In this document: positions 41,699 to 51,300 of the stretch, in pieces
Numbering within the stretch: position 1 is the first letter of the stretch
Layout: every line of letters begins with the position of its first letter
NCBI GenBank assembly: GCA_964590395.1
Contig: CAZPVT010000030.1
Location: 1-64,000 of the forward strand
Direction of reading: 5' to 3'
Source: JAOABP01 sp964590395
Lineage (GTDB): Bacteria > Hydrothermota > Tepidihabitantia > Tepidihabitantales > Tepidihabitantaceae
DNA length: 64,000 nt
Position numbers and translations under genes: made by a program
Notes under the pieces: generated by a model
What the model was told of the DNA's origin: nothing
What the model saw: only the letters and a program-made list of their open reading frames with translations
The model's database searches: none

Positions 41699-44600
41699 AT
41701 GGCTGATACGACAATGCCTCAGGAAGGTAAGGTTGGTGCGGTACTTGTGGTCGGGGGTGGCATCGCTGGTATTCAGTCCGCACTTGAGCTGGCAGAAGCC
41801 GGTTTTAAGGTCTACCTTATGGACTCCTCTCCGGCAATCGGTGGTGTGATGGCGATGCTCGACAAGACCTTTCCGACCAATGACTGCTCAATGTGTATTC
41901 TGGCGCCAAAACTGGTAGGTACCGGGAGACACCCTAATATTCAACTGATTAACTGTGCGGAACTAATTAGTGTGGATGGGGAACCGGGCAATTTTACGGC
42001 TAAAGTCCGTCAGCAGCCGAGGTATGTCCTACTGGATAAATGTACCGGCTGTCTGGACTGCACTAAGGTCTGTCCGGTCCGGGTGCCGGATAACTATAAT
42101 CAGCGACTTTCTCAGCGGGGTGCGGTCTATAAACTGTTTGCCCAGGCAATTCCTAACGCGGTGGCAATAGATAAAAATGAGCGCCGCGCACCCTGCCGGC
42201 TTGCCTGCCCGGCAGGTGTAAATGCCCAGGGTTACATCGCTTTAACCCGTGCAGGTAAGTTCAGGGAGGCATATGAGCTGGTGCAGGAGAGATTGCCTTT
42301 TGTTGGCATCTGTGGTCGAGTATGTCATCATCCCTGTGAGGAGAGTTGTAACCGGCAGAAGGTCAATGGAGAGAAACCGGTAGCAATTCGGACAATTAAG
42401 AGGTTTCTTGCCGACTATGTGGCAAAGGCGGGAGGTATACATTATAAACTGGATAGACAGGAAGTAGCAGGGTCGGACTCGAGGGTGGCGATAATCGGTG
42501 CCGGTCCGGCAGGACTGACCTGTGCGCTGGATTTAAGACTCAGGGGATATCAGGTAACGGTTTTTGAGGCAACTGCTCAGCCAGGTGGGATGATGCGTTG
42601 GGGTATACCTGCTTACCGGCTGCCAAGGGAGGTTCTTGATCAGGAGATTAACGAGATTCTGAAAACCGGTATTGAAATCAAACTGAACAGCCAGATCAGA
42701 TCTGCCGCAGAGTTAAGACAACTGCTGGCAGATGGGTACAAGGCGGTGTTCGTGGCTCTCGGAGCGCACCGAAGCAGGAGTTTAAATATTCCGGGAGTTG
42801 ATCTGTCAGGTGTATGGCACGGTATTGAGTTTTTGCGCGAGGTTAATGGCAGCAGGGAGGTTAAAATAGGCAGGCGGGTGGTGGTAATTGGTGGCGGAAA
42901 TGTGGCAGTGGATTGTGCAATGTGTGCAAAAAGGTCCGGGGCAGATGAGGTTACGATGGTCTGTCTGGAAAAGCGGGACGAGATGCCGGCACATCCCTGG
43001 GAGATTGAGGAGGCGGTTGCAGAGGGAGTAAAGATAATACCGGGTTGGGGCCCATCAGCGATAAAGGGCGAGAACGGTATTGTTAGTGGGCTCGAGACAA
43101 TAGAGTGTATCCGGGTGTTTGATGAACATGGTCGGTTTAACCCGGAATATAATCCGGATAACCGTAGTTTTGTTCCGGTTGAAACGGTGATCATTGCTAT
43201 CGGTCAGCAGGTAGAGGCGGATGGGTTTGATGGTATTGAACGCGGACCGGGAGGAACGTTTTTGGTTGATCCTGTTACCCTGCAGGTTAAAGGTCTGGAT
43301 GGGGTTTTTGCCGGGGGGGATGTTGTCTCGGGTCCAGCATCGGTGATTGAAGCGGTAGCAGCAGGGCACGAGGCGGCGATTTCCATTGACCGGTATCTCA
43401 GGGGTGAGGATATGAGTGCGGGAAGGCCAGAGAGAAAGCCGGAACCAGCAGAGGTTGAGGATTCAGCAGCTTTTCGTACCGGTATTAAGCTACAGGAGCG
43501 TTATCCGGAGCCGATGTTAGGAGTTGGAGAGCGAAAGGGCTGGAATGAGATAAACCTCGGTTTTGATGAACAGACAGTAATTGCCGAGGCTCAGCGTTGT
43601 CTGGATTGCGGGGTCTGCTGTGAATGTTTTCAATGTGTTGCCGCCTGTGAGGCACAGGCGATAGATCACAACCAGACTGCCCAGGAGATGGAACTGAAGG
43701 TTGGCGCGGTGATCCTCTCAGGTGGGTTTATGGAACACAAGCCAGGTAACGATGTAAGTTTGGGCTACGGTACGCATCCGAATATTGTTACCAGCTTGGA
43801 GTTTGAGCGCATCTTATCTGCCACCGGACCTTATGAAGGGCATGTAAAAAGACCCGGGGATCTAACTCAGCCGAAGAAGATCGCCTGGGTGCAGTGTGTC
43901 GGTTCCCGAAATCAGGAGCACTATTACTGTTCATCGGTTTGCTGTATGTTTGCTACTAAGGAGGCGGTGATCGCTAAGGAACATTGCCTTGGTGATTTGG
44001 AGTGCCATATCTATTATATGGATATGCGGTGTTTTGGTAAGGGGTTTGAACGTTATTATGAGCGGGCAGAAAAGGAGTACGGAGTGGCGTTCCGACGTTC
44101 AAGGGTAAGTGCGATTAAGCCGGTACCAGGTTCTGGTGATCTGCTCATTTCCTATGAAGATGAGAACGGCACACTTCACGATGAGGTGTATAATTTGGTA
44201 GTTCTTTCAAGTGCGCTGGTGCCGAATCCAGCTTTGGCGGAGTTGTGTACGCGCCTAGGAGTACATGTTGATGAACAGGGGTTTGTTATAACTGATGACT
44301 ATTATCCGGTAGCGACCTCTCGTCCCGGGATTTTTGCCTGTGGTGTTTTAACTGAGCCAAAGGATATCCCCGAGACGGTAACCGAGGCAACCGGTTGTGC
44401 AGGAGCGGTTGCTGGACTTTTGAGTTCTGTTCGTAATCAGCTGGTGAGTAAAAAGTCTTATCCTCTCGAGCGTGATGTGAAAGAGGAAGAGGCGAGGATT
44501 GGGGTTTTTGTGTGTAACTGCGGAATTAACATTGGTGGGGTGGTGCGAGTTCCTGAGGTGGTGGAGTATGCCCGTAGTCTACCCGGGGTCGTTTATGCCG

Positions 44601-46153
44601 AGGAGAATCTTTTTACCTGTTCACAGGACACGCAGGAGAAAATAAAAAGAATTATCGAGGAGCAAAAGTTGAACCGGGTGGTGGTTGCTTCCTGTACCCC
44701 CAGGACCCATGAGCCTCTGTTTCAGGAGACGCTCGCAGAGGCTGGGCTTAACCGGCATCTATTTACGATGGCGAATATCCGTGACCAGTGTTCTTGGGTC
44801 CATATGCATCTACCCACCGAGGCAACTGAGAAGGCTAAGGAACTGGTACAAATGGCAGTGGCTAATGCCCGCCGGTTGAAGCCTTTGATTGGATCGGTTC
44901 AACCGATTGTTCAGAAGGCGCTGGTAATTGGTGGTGGAGTTGCCGGTATGAGTTCAGCGTTGGCGATAGCAGAGCAGGGGTTTGAGGTCTTCTTAGTGGA
45001 AAGGGAAGAGAGGCTCGGTGGGAATCTAAAAAGATTACGGTATGACGAGGCAGGCAGAGCTACAGGTGAAATCGTCGCTCAGTTGGAACGGCAGGTTAGG
45101 ACTCACCCTATGATTAAGGTGTATACCGCTGCCGAGATTAAGTCAGTTAACGGTTATGTTGGTAATTACCGAACAACTATTCAGAGGAATGATAGAATTG
45201 ATAGTGATGAGACGGTAGAACACGGGGTTTTTGTAGTGGCAGTTGGAGCAAAGGAGTATCAGCCTAAAGAGTATTTCTACGGCGAAGATGAGCGGGTAAA
45301 GACACAGCTGGAACTGGAGGAGATGCTGGAGAATAACATCGATTTCAATCATCAAACGGTGGCAATGATTCAGTGTGTTGGTTCTCGAAATCAGGAGCAT
45401 CCCTGGTGTTCAAGGGTGTGCTGTACGGAAGCGATGAAAAATGCCTTGCGTTTAAAAAGACAGAATTCACGGGCACAGGTTTATATCTTTTACCGTGATA
45501 TGCGAACGTATGGATTCCGTGAAAAACTTTACCGTGATGCTCGCAAGGCAGGAGTGCTTTTTGTTCACTATGAGCCGGAGCAACTGGAGGTAGTAAAGCG
45601 TGATGGGAGAATAATGGTTTTTAGTTACGATCCGGTTTTAGCAAAGCGGGTTGGTGTGATTGCTGATTATTTAGTTCTTTCCACCGGTGTCGTGCCGAAC
45701 GAGACCAATCAGGAGTTAGCAAAATTGCTTAAGGTACCTTTAAATGAGGATGGGTTCTTTCTTGAGGCACATATGAAATTGCGTCCGGTGGATTTCAATA
45801 CCGCGGGAATCTTTATGGCCGGTATGTGTCACAGTCCGCGATTTATTTCCGAGACAATTGCTCAATCTTTGGCAGCAGCAGCAAGAGCTGGTGCGGTGAT
45901 CAGTCAGGATGAGATAATGACCTCGGCAGTGGTTGCTAGGGTTAACAGTCGCTGGTGTGTTGGCTGTGGTGTTTGTGAAAGGGTCTGCCAGTACGAGGCG
46001 GTAATGGTTAATCCGGCGAGCCAGAAGTCTGAAGTTACCGCGGTGCTGTGTCAGGGGTGTGGTGCTTGTGCTGCTGCCTGCCCATCAAATGCTATTGAAT
46101 TACAGGGTTTTGAGTCACGACAGCTGTTATCGATGGTGGAGGAGGGGGTGTGA
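41699..46153 (+). CDS. Giant HdrA with embedded GltD/NfnB module and a second HdrA domain
   Basis: About 1484 residues. It begins as HdrA (VVGGGIAGIQSALELAEAG, TFPTNDCSMCILAPKLV, CTGCLDCTKVCPV). At the point where HdrA normally has the second ferredoxin half (about residue 160), a full GltD-like unit is inserted: CRLACPAGVNAQGY, GICGRVCHHPCEESC, GAGPAGL, GGMMRWGIPAYRLP, VVIGGGNVAVDCA (to about 575). It ends in CLDCGVCCECFQCVAAC, which supplies the missing cluster, and HdrA resumes (CVGSRN...CCMFAT). A second HdrA (RIGVFVCNCGINIGG, FAD fold, CVGSRN, CVGCGVCERVCQY, CQGCGACAAACPS) follows from about 930. One chain would therefore carry three flavin folds plus an NAD(P) fold. ATG 41699 is preceded by AAAGGCGGAG; TTG 41672 is unlikely. 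Confidence 0.85.
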   Translation: MADTTMPQEGKVGAVLVVGGGIAGIQSALELAEAGFKVYLMDSSPAIGGVMAMLDKTFPTNDCSMCILAPKLVGTGRHPNIQLINCAELISVDGEPGNFTAKVRQQPRYVLLDKCTGCLDCTKVCPVRVPDNYNQRLSQRGAVYKLFAQAIPNAVAIDKNERRAPCRLACPAGVNAQGYIALTRAGKFREAYELVQERLPFVGICGRVCHHPCEESCNRQKVNGEKPVAIRTIKRFLADYVAKAGGIHYKLDRQEVAGSDSRVAIIGAGPAGLTCALDLRLRGYQVTVFEATAQPGGMMRWGIPAYRLPREVLDQEINEILKTGIEIKLNSQIRSAAELRQLLADGYKAVFVALGAHRSRSLNIPGVDLSGVWHGIEFLREVNGSREVKIGRRVVVIGGGNVAVDCAMCAKRSGADEVTMVCLEKRDEMPAHPWEIEEAVAEGVKIIPGWGPSAIKGENGIVSGLETIECIRVFDEHGRFNPEYNPDNRSFVPVETVIIAIGQQVEADGFDGIERGPGGTFLVDPVTLQVKGLDGVFAGGDVVSGPASVIEAVAAGHEAAISIDRYLRGEDMSAGRPERKPEPAEVEDSAAFRTGIKLQERYPEPMLGVGERKGWNEINLGFDEQTVIAEAQRCLDCGVCCECFQCVAACEAQAIDHNQTAQEMELKVGAVILSGGFMEHKPGNDVSLGYGTHPNIVTSLEFERILSATGPYEGHVKRPGDLTQPKKIAWVQCVGSRNQEHYYCSSVCCMFATKEAVIAKEHCLGDLECHIYYMDMRCFGKGFERYYERAEKEYGVAFRRSRVSAIKPVPGSGDLLISYEDENGTLHDEVYNLVVLSSALVPNPALAELCTRLGVHVDEQGFVITDDYYPVATSRPGIFACGVLTEPKDIPETVTEATGCAGAVAGLLSSVRNQLVSKKSYPLERDVKEEEARIGVFVCNCGINIGGVVRVPEVVEYARSLPGVVYAEENLFTCSQDTQEKIKRIIEEQKLNRVVVASCTPRTHEPLFQETLAEAGLNRHLFTMANIRDQCSWVHMHLPTEATEKAKELVQMAVANARRLKPLIGSVQPIVQKALVIGGGVAGMSSALAIAEQGFEVFLVEREERLGGNLKRLRYDEAGRATGEIVAQLERQVRTHPMIKVYTAAEIKSVNGYVGNYRTTIQRNDRIDSDETVEHGVFVVAVGAKEYQPKEYFYGEDERVKTQLELEEMLENNIDFNHQTVAMIQCVGSRNQEHPWCSRVCCTEAMKNALRLKRQNSRAQVYIFYRDMRTYGFREKLYRDARKAGVLFVHYEPEQLEVVKRDGRIMVFSYDPVLAKRVGVIADYLVLSTGVVPNETNQELAKLLKVPLNEDGFFLEAHMKLRPVDFNTAGIFMAGMCHSPRFISETIAQSLAAAARAGAVISQDEIMTSAVVARVNSRWCVGCGVCERVCQYEAVMVNPASQKSEVTAVLCQGCGACAAACPSNAIELQGFESRQLLSMVEEGV

Positions 46154-46172
46154 GTGAAAAAGGAGGCTTTTA

Positions 46173-46592
46173 ATGAGTTTCGAACCGAGAATTATTGGTT
46201 TTCTATGTAACTGGTGCACTTATGCGGGTGCGGACCTGGCCGGCACCTCAAGGATGCAGTATCCGCCTAATATGCGTCCGATTCGGGTAATGTGTTCCGG
46301 TTCGGTGGATTCAGTATATATATTGCGGGCGTTGTTAGATGGTGCGGACGGAGTTTTTATTGGTGGTTGTCATCCCGGTGATTGTCATTATGTTTCAGGT
46401 AATTATAAGACGAGAAGAAGGATGGTGCTTTTTAATTCGATCATGCGTTCTCTGGGGTTGGAGGAAGGTAGGGTGTTATTAAGATGGATTTCTGCAGCCG
46501 AAGGCAAGAAGTTCGCGGACACGGTTACCGAGTTTACTGAACGGTTGCGCAAAATCGGTCCGAATCCTTTTAAACATCTCTGGGAGGTGTAA
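46173..46592 (+). CDS. mvhD: MvhD/FlpD-type electron-transfer subunit
   Basis: This 139-residue [2Fe-2S] protein of the methyl-viologen-reducing hydrogenase delta family has FLCNWCTYAGADLAGTSR (C12, C15), VMCSGSVDS (C41) and GGCHPGDCHYVSGNYK (C66, C71). In known complexes this subunit docks a hydrogenase or formate dehydrogenase to HdrA. None is present here, so the FrhB-like protein encoded next is a candidate partner. AAAGGAGG lies seven bases before the ATG. The same domain is fused to the Sec-containing HdrA upstream. Confidence 0.92.
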   Translation: MSFEPRIIGFLCNWCTYAGADLAGTSRMQYPPNMRPIRVMCSGSVDSVYILRALLDGADGVFIGGCHPGDCHYVSGNYKTRRRMVLFNSIMRSLGLEEGRVLLRWISAAEGKKFADTVTEFTERLRKIGPNPFKHLWEV

Positions 46593-46593
46593 G

Positions 46594-47721
46594 TTGTTAT
46601 TAATGAAAATGTTACGGGTTAGGAGAAAGGATCCGGAAGCGACGGTGGTGGAGATGTTCAGTAACTGGTTGAGGTCGGGTAAAGTTGCCGGATTATTGGT
46701 GCCCGCGGTGTCGAAACTTGGGATAGCAGTACCGGTACTTTTTTCTGATCCAGAGAGGGTTGATAATGTGCATCCGTTTCTCCCGGTGATGAAGGTGAAC
46801 GGTGCTTCGATTGTGGCTGAAATCGCAGGTGGGGGATCAAGCGGGGTGCGGATCGGTGTAGTGTTGAAACCGTGCGAGATGCGTGGGGTGGTGGAGCTGA
46901 TTAAACTCCAGCAGGTAGCAAGGGAAAATCTCCTGTTGATTGGTGTTGACTGCCCAGGGACTTATAAATTAGAAAAGGTAAAAGCGGAACTCAATGATAG
47001 CAAAGGATTTGTGCGTAATTTCCTGATGGAGCAGGGACGATATCTGAATGAGCCAAACTTCAGGACAGCATGTCAGATGTGTGAATTTTCTGTGCCGTTA
47101 GTTTACGATCTGGCAATTGGCTTTTTGGGATTAGATCCCGGGCAAGAGTTGATTTTGACTGCGGCAACTGAATTGGGTGTTAGTTTATTAGATGGTTTGG
47201 AGACAGTGGATATTGCCGAGCCGCCCAAGGCGCGCGTCGACTATTTATCAGAATTATCCCGGATCCGTCAGCAACAGGCAGTTGAGAAAATCGCTGAGTT
47301 TGACCGGCATGCACTGGGTCCAGAGAGATTAGTTAAGTATTTTGCCGACTGTCTTAACTGTCATAACTGTATGAAGGTCTGTCCGGTTTGTTATTGCCGG
47401 CAGTGTTTCTTTGAATCTGAGGTTTTTGATAGAGAGCTTGATGACTATGTGAGGGTTTCCCGCCGAAAGGGGTTAAACCGGATGCCAGCAGGAACTATGC
47501 TTTACCACCTTACCCGTATGAACCACATGATGACCTCTTGTGTTCAGTGCGGAATCTGCGAAGAGTCATGTCCGGTAGGAATCGGGCTTACAGTGCTTTA
47601 TAAAAAGGTTTCCCGTAACGCCCAGGCAGAATTTAATTATCTTTCCGGACGTTCTCTGGATGAGCCGTTGCCACTCACCACCTTCCGGGAGGATGAGTTC
47701 CGGGAAATTGGAGAAGAGTAG
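46594..47721 (+). CDS. FrhB/FdhB-like iron-sulfur flavoprotein subunit
   Basis: The 375-residue protein contains VLKPCEMRGVVELIKLQQVARENLLLIGVDCPG, the core signature of the coenzyme F420 hydrogenase/dehydrogenase beta (FrhB) family that binds FAD and handles F420 or NAD(P)H. CQMCEFSVP follows, then two [4Fe-4S] motifs: CLNCHNCMKVCPVCYC (about 252) and CVQCGICEESCPV (about 312). It probably feeds electrons to MvhD and HdrA. TTG 46594 is the likely start, six bases after GGAGG at 46583-46587; ATG 46603 and 46609 are in frame but too distant from it. Whether this organism makes F420 cannot be told here. Confidence 0.78.
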   Translation: MLLMKMLRVRRKDPEATVVEMFSNWLRSGKVAGLLVPAVSKLGIAVPVLFSDPERVDNVHPFLPVMKVNGASIVAEIAGGGSSGVRIGVVLKPCEMRGVVELIKLQQVARENLLLIGVDCPGTYKLEKVKAELNDSKGFVRNFLMEQGRYLNEPNFRTACQMCEFSVPLVYDLAIGFLGLDPGQELILTAATELGVSLLDGLETVDIAEPPKARVDYLSELSRIRQQQAVEKIAEFDRHALGPERLVKYFADCLNCHNCMKVCPVCYCRQCFFESEVFDRELDDYVRVSRRKGLNRMPAGTMLYHLTRMNHMMTSCVQCGICEESCPVGIGLTVLYKKVSRNAQAEFNYLSGRSLDEPLPLTTFREDEFREIGEE

Positions 47722-47723
47722 TT

Positions 47724-48383
47724 ATGTCTGAATTGATATTGAATGAACTGGATGCTGAATTTAAGTTCCGGATTGCCCGGAAGATCGGAGATGACAGTTT
47801 TCTCAATTGTTTCGCTTGCGGTTCCTGCACCGCCTCCTGTCCGGTCCGAAGGCTGGAGGAAAAATATAATCCGCGCCGGTTGATACGGATGGCAATCTTA
47901 GGAATGAGAGAGGAGGTCTATAAATCGGAGTTTCTCTGGTTGTGTTCTTATCACAGTACCTGTCTGAATCGTTGCCCCCAAAAGGTAAATATCGGTGCGG
48001 TCAGCGATGCGGTAGTGAGAATCGGTCAGCGGTACAATGAAAAGGAGTGGAATGATGGTTTTGATTCCGGCTTTCGGCGTGCGGTGATGGCGGAGGTGCC
48101 GGGAGTAACTGCCTGTTTTGCCTGCGGTTCTTGCACCGCAGTTTGTTCTGAAACTTTTCTCGATAGAGATAAGGACCCGCGTAAGTTTATCCGTAAGGTT
48201 AATCTTGGGATGGCAAGACAGGCACTTACAGATGATTTTAAGGAGATATGCGCCATTCATTTTCGATGCGAAAGTCGCTGTCCGCAAGGGGTGAAAATCA
48301 GTAAAGTAATGCAGGCTTTAAGGGACCTGGCGATTGAAGATGGATATTCCTATCCGGAATCGCTGAGATTTCTGGAGCGATAG
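47724..48383 (+). CDS. Tandem-duplicated HdrC-like protein
   Basis: The 219-residue protein consists of two HdrC repeats (about 1-110 and 111-219). Each has a normal first motif (CFACGSCTASCPV C29-C39; CFACGSCTAVCSE). In each second motif the usual second cysteine is histidine: LCSYHSTCLNRCPQ (C74, H77, C80, C84) and ICAIHFRCESRCPQ. The repeated His argues for a real ligand change rather than error. It would wire up to four clusters in a row between HdrA units. No HdrB gene is adjacent. Starts two bases after the FrhB-like stop and is followed by the double HdrA. Confidence 0.82.
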   Translation: MSELILNELDAEFKFRIARKIGDDSFLNCFACGSCTASCPVRRLEEKYNPRRLIRMAILGMREEVYKSEFLWLCSYHSTCLNRCPQKVNIGAVSDAVVRIGQRYNEKEWNDGFDSGFRRAVMAEVPGVTACFACGSCTAVCSETFLDRDKDPRKFIRKVNLGMARQALTDDFKEICAIHFRCESRCPQGVKISKVMQALRDLAIEDGYSYPESLRFLER

Positions 48384-48386
48384 AAT

Positions 48387-51300
48387 ATGGCAATGGAGAA
48401 AAAGTTAAGTTCGGTCGTGGTAATTGGGGGTGGTATTGGTGGTGTCCAGTCAGCCCTGGATCTTGCGGATTCAGGGAGAAAGGTTTACCTGGTGGAGAGG
48501 GCGCCGGCTATCGGTGGGTATATGGCGATGCTAGATAAAACATTCCCGACTAATGACTGCTCAATGTGTATTCTCAGCCCCAAACTGGTTAGTTGTGCTC
48601 GCCATCCTAATGTCCAGCTGTTAACCTTAAGCGAAGTTATCGGTATTGAAGGGGAGGCAGGTGATTTTCGCGTAAAGATCAGGTGTTATGCCCGTTCGGT
48701 TGATCTCAACCGTTGTACGGGATGTGGTAGTTGTCTGGAGAAGTGCCCTGTTAAACTACCAAATGAGTTTGAAGGTGGTTTATCCAAGCGCCGCGCGATC
48801 TATCGACTTTATGCTCAGGCGGTACCCAATGCCCCGGTTATTGATCGGCAAAACTGCCTGAAGTTTACTAAAAACCGTTGTGGAAACTGCGCCCGGGTTT
48901 GTCAGGCAGGTGCCATTAATTATGAGGAGCAGGATCGAGATATTGATGTGGCTGCGGGGGCGGTTGTGGTGGCAGCAGGCAGTACGATTGTCAGTCCTTT
49001 AATTCGTCCGGAATATGGTTATCAGCGTTTCGCTAATGTGGTTACTGCACTGGAGTTTGAGAGAGTCCTTTCTGCCTCCGGCCCTTACGGTGGTCATATC
49101 CTTAGGCCAGGTGACAGGAAGGAACCTAAAAGGATTGCCTGGGTCCAATGCTTCGCCTCAAGAGATGAGAGCGTTAACCGCAGTTACTGCTCATCAGTCT
49201 GCTGTATGTATGCGGTCAAGGAGGCGGTCATCGCGAAGGAGCATTCCCGTGATATCGAGCCAACCATCTTTTATATGGACATCCGGGCATTCGGTAAGGA
49301 GTTTGACCGCTATATTGAACGGGCAGAGAAGCAGTATGGTGTGCGTTTTGTACTCGGCAGAGTTGCCGAAATCATCGAAGAACCGACGAGTAAGGACCTT
49401 ATCGTCCGCTATGCGGGTGAGAATCAATGTAGTGAACGGTTTGATATGGTAGTTCTTGCCTGCGGTTTGGTGCCGCAGGAACAAAGCCGGTTAGGGTTAA
49501 AAACCAATGAATTTGGGTTCCCGGTGGTGGATATCTTGGAGCCAATTCGTTCTTCCTGTGATGGAATATTTGTTACCGGTAGTGGTGCGGAACCACAGGC
49601 GATTCCAGAAACAGTAACATCGGCATCAGCCGCTGCGGTTCGGGCGATGAGTCTGACTAAAAGTGAATCTACGGGCGAGACATCGGTTACGCACGCTGAA
49701 CAGTCGGTGATCGGGCTGCCTCCACGGATTGGCGTTTTCGTCTGTCATTGTGGAATAAATATCGGTAGCGTGGTGCGAGTTCCTGAGGTGGTAGAATATG
49801 TCCGGACCCTGCCGGGGGTGGTCTACGCCGAGGAGAATCTATACTCCTGTTCGGCAGATGCACTGGAGAAGATTAAGGCACGCATTAATGAGCATGGATT
49901 AACACGGGTAGTTGTTGCCTCCTGTTCTCCTCGGACCCACGAGCCACTTTTTCAGGCAACAGTTGCTGAGGCAGGATTAAACCCCCATTTGTTCGCAATG
50001 GCAAATATCCGCGACCAGTGTTCGTGGGTTCATCCGGATAAGGACTGGGCAACACATAAAGCAAAGGATTTGGTGAAGATGGCGGTTGTCCGGGTTCGGC
50101 GTCAGGAGCCCTTGCCCCAGATTAAACTGCCGGTTAACAAAGCAGGTATGGTAATTGGTGGTGGTATTGCGGGGATGAGTGCGGCTTTGGCATTGGCAGA
50201 TGCCGGCTTTCAGGTGTATCTAATTGAACGGGAGAAGATGCTCGGGGGTATTGCGCACACTATTTATAAAACAGTTGAAGGTAACGATGTCCAGGTGCAA
50301 CTGGCAAATTTGATTGAGCGGGTTACTAATCATCCTTTGATCAAAGTCTATATCGACGCGCAAATAAGACGAATTGATGGGTTTGTCGGTTCATTCCAAA
50401 CGACACTTTCGGTTAATAATCAGGAGGAAAAGATCAACCATGGTGTCGTGATTGTGGCGACCGGGGCAAAATATCGTTCTCCAGATGAATATCTTTATGG
50501 CAAAAGTGAGCGTATAAAAACCCAACAGGAATTGGAAGAGATTATCGCGCGCAATCCGGAAAGAATAAGAAATGTCGATACCATAGTGATGATTCAGTGC
50601 GTTGGCTTTCGGGAGGGGCAGCGGAATTACTGTTCTCGGATTTGCTGTGTTCAGGCGATTAAAAATGCGTTGGCAATAAAGGAGATCAATCCTCAGGTAG
50701 AGATTTTCGTTCTCTACCGGGATATCCGGACATATGGTTTTAAGGAACTGTATTACCGACGTGCCCGGGAGCTCGGAGTGCAGTTTATTCGGTATTCGGT
50801 TTCTGAAAAACCCCGGGTGGAGTTGGTAGATGGCAAATCCAGCGTTGTGATTCGAGATCCGGTGTTGGGGATAACATTAAATATTTCGGCTGACTTGCTG
50901 GTGCTGTCCAGCGGTGTTGTTGCTCAATCAGATGCTAGTGAACTTGCGCAAATGCTTAAGGTTCCATTACAACAGGATGGGTTCTTTTTAGAAGCCCATG
51001 CTAAACTCCGGCCGGTGGATTTTGCCACCGAAGGGGTGTTTTTTGCTGGTTTATGCCATTATCCCAAGTTCATAGATGAAACGGTGGCATCTGCGCAGGC
51101 GGCAGCGGGCAGGGCGGCAACGGTCCTGGCACGGGAGTTCATTGAGGCAGAGCCATATCAGGCGGTGGTCAATTTAGAGCGCTGTTCTGCCTGTGGAATG
51201 TGTGAAAATCTTTGTGCCTATCGTGCGATCGGAGTGCAGTTGATAGATGAAAAGACGGGCCGTCGGGCAGCGGTGGTAAATCAGGCGATGTGTAAGGGCT

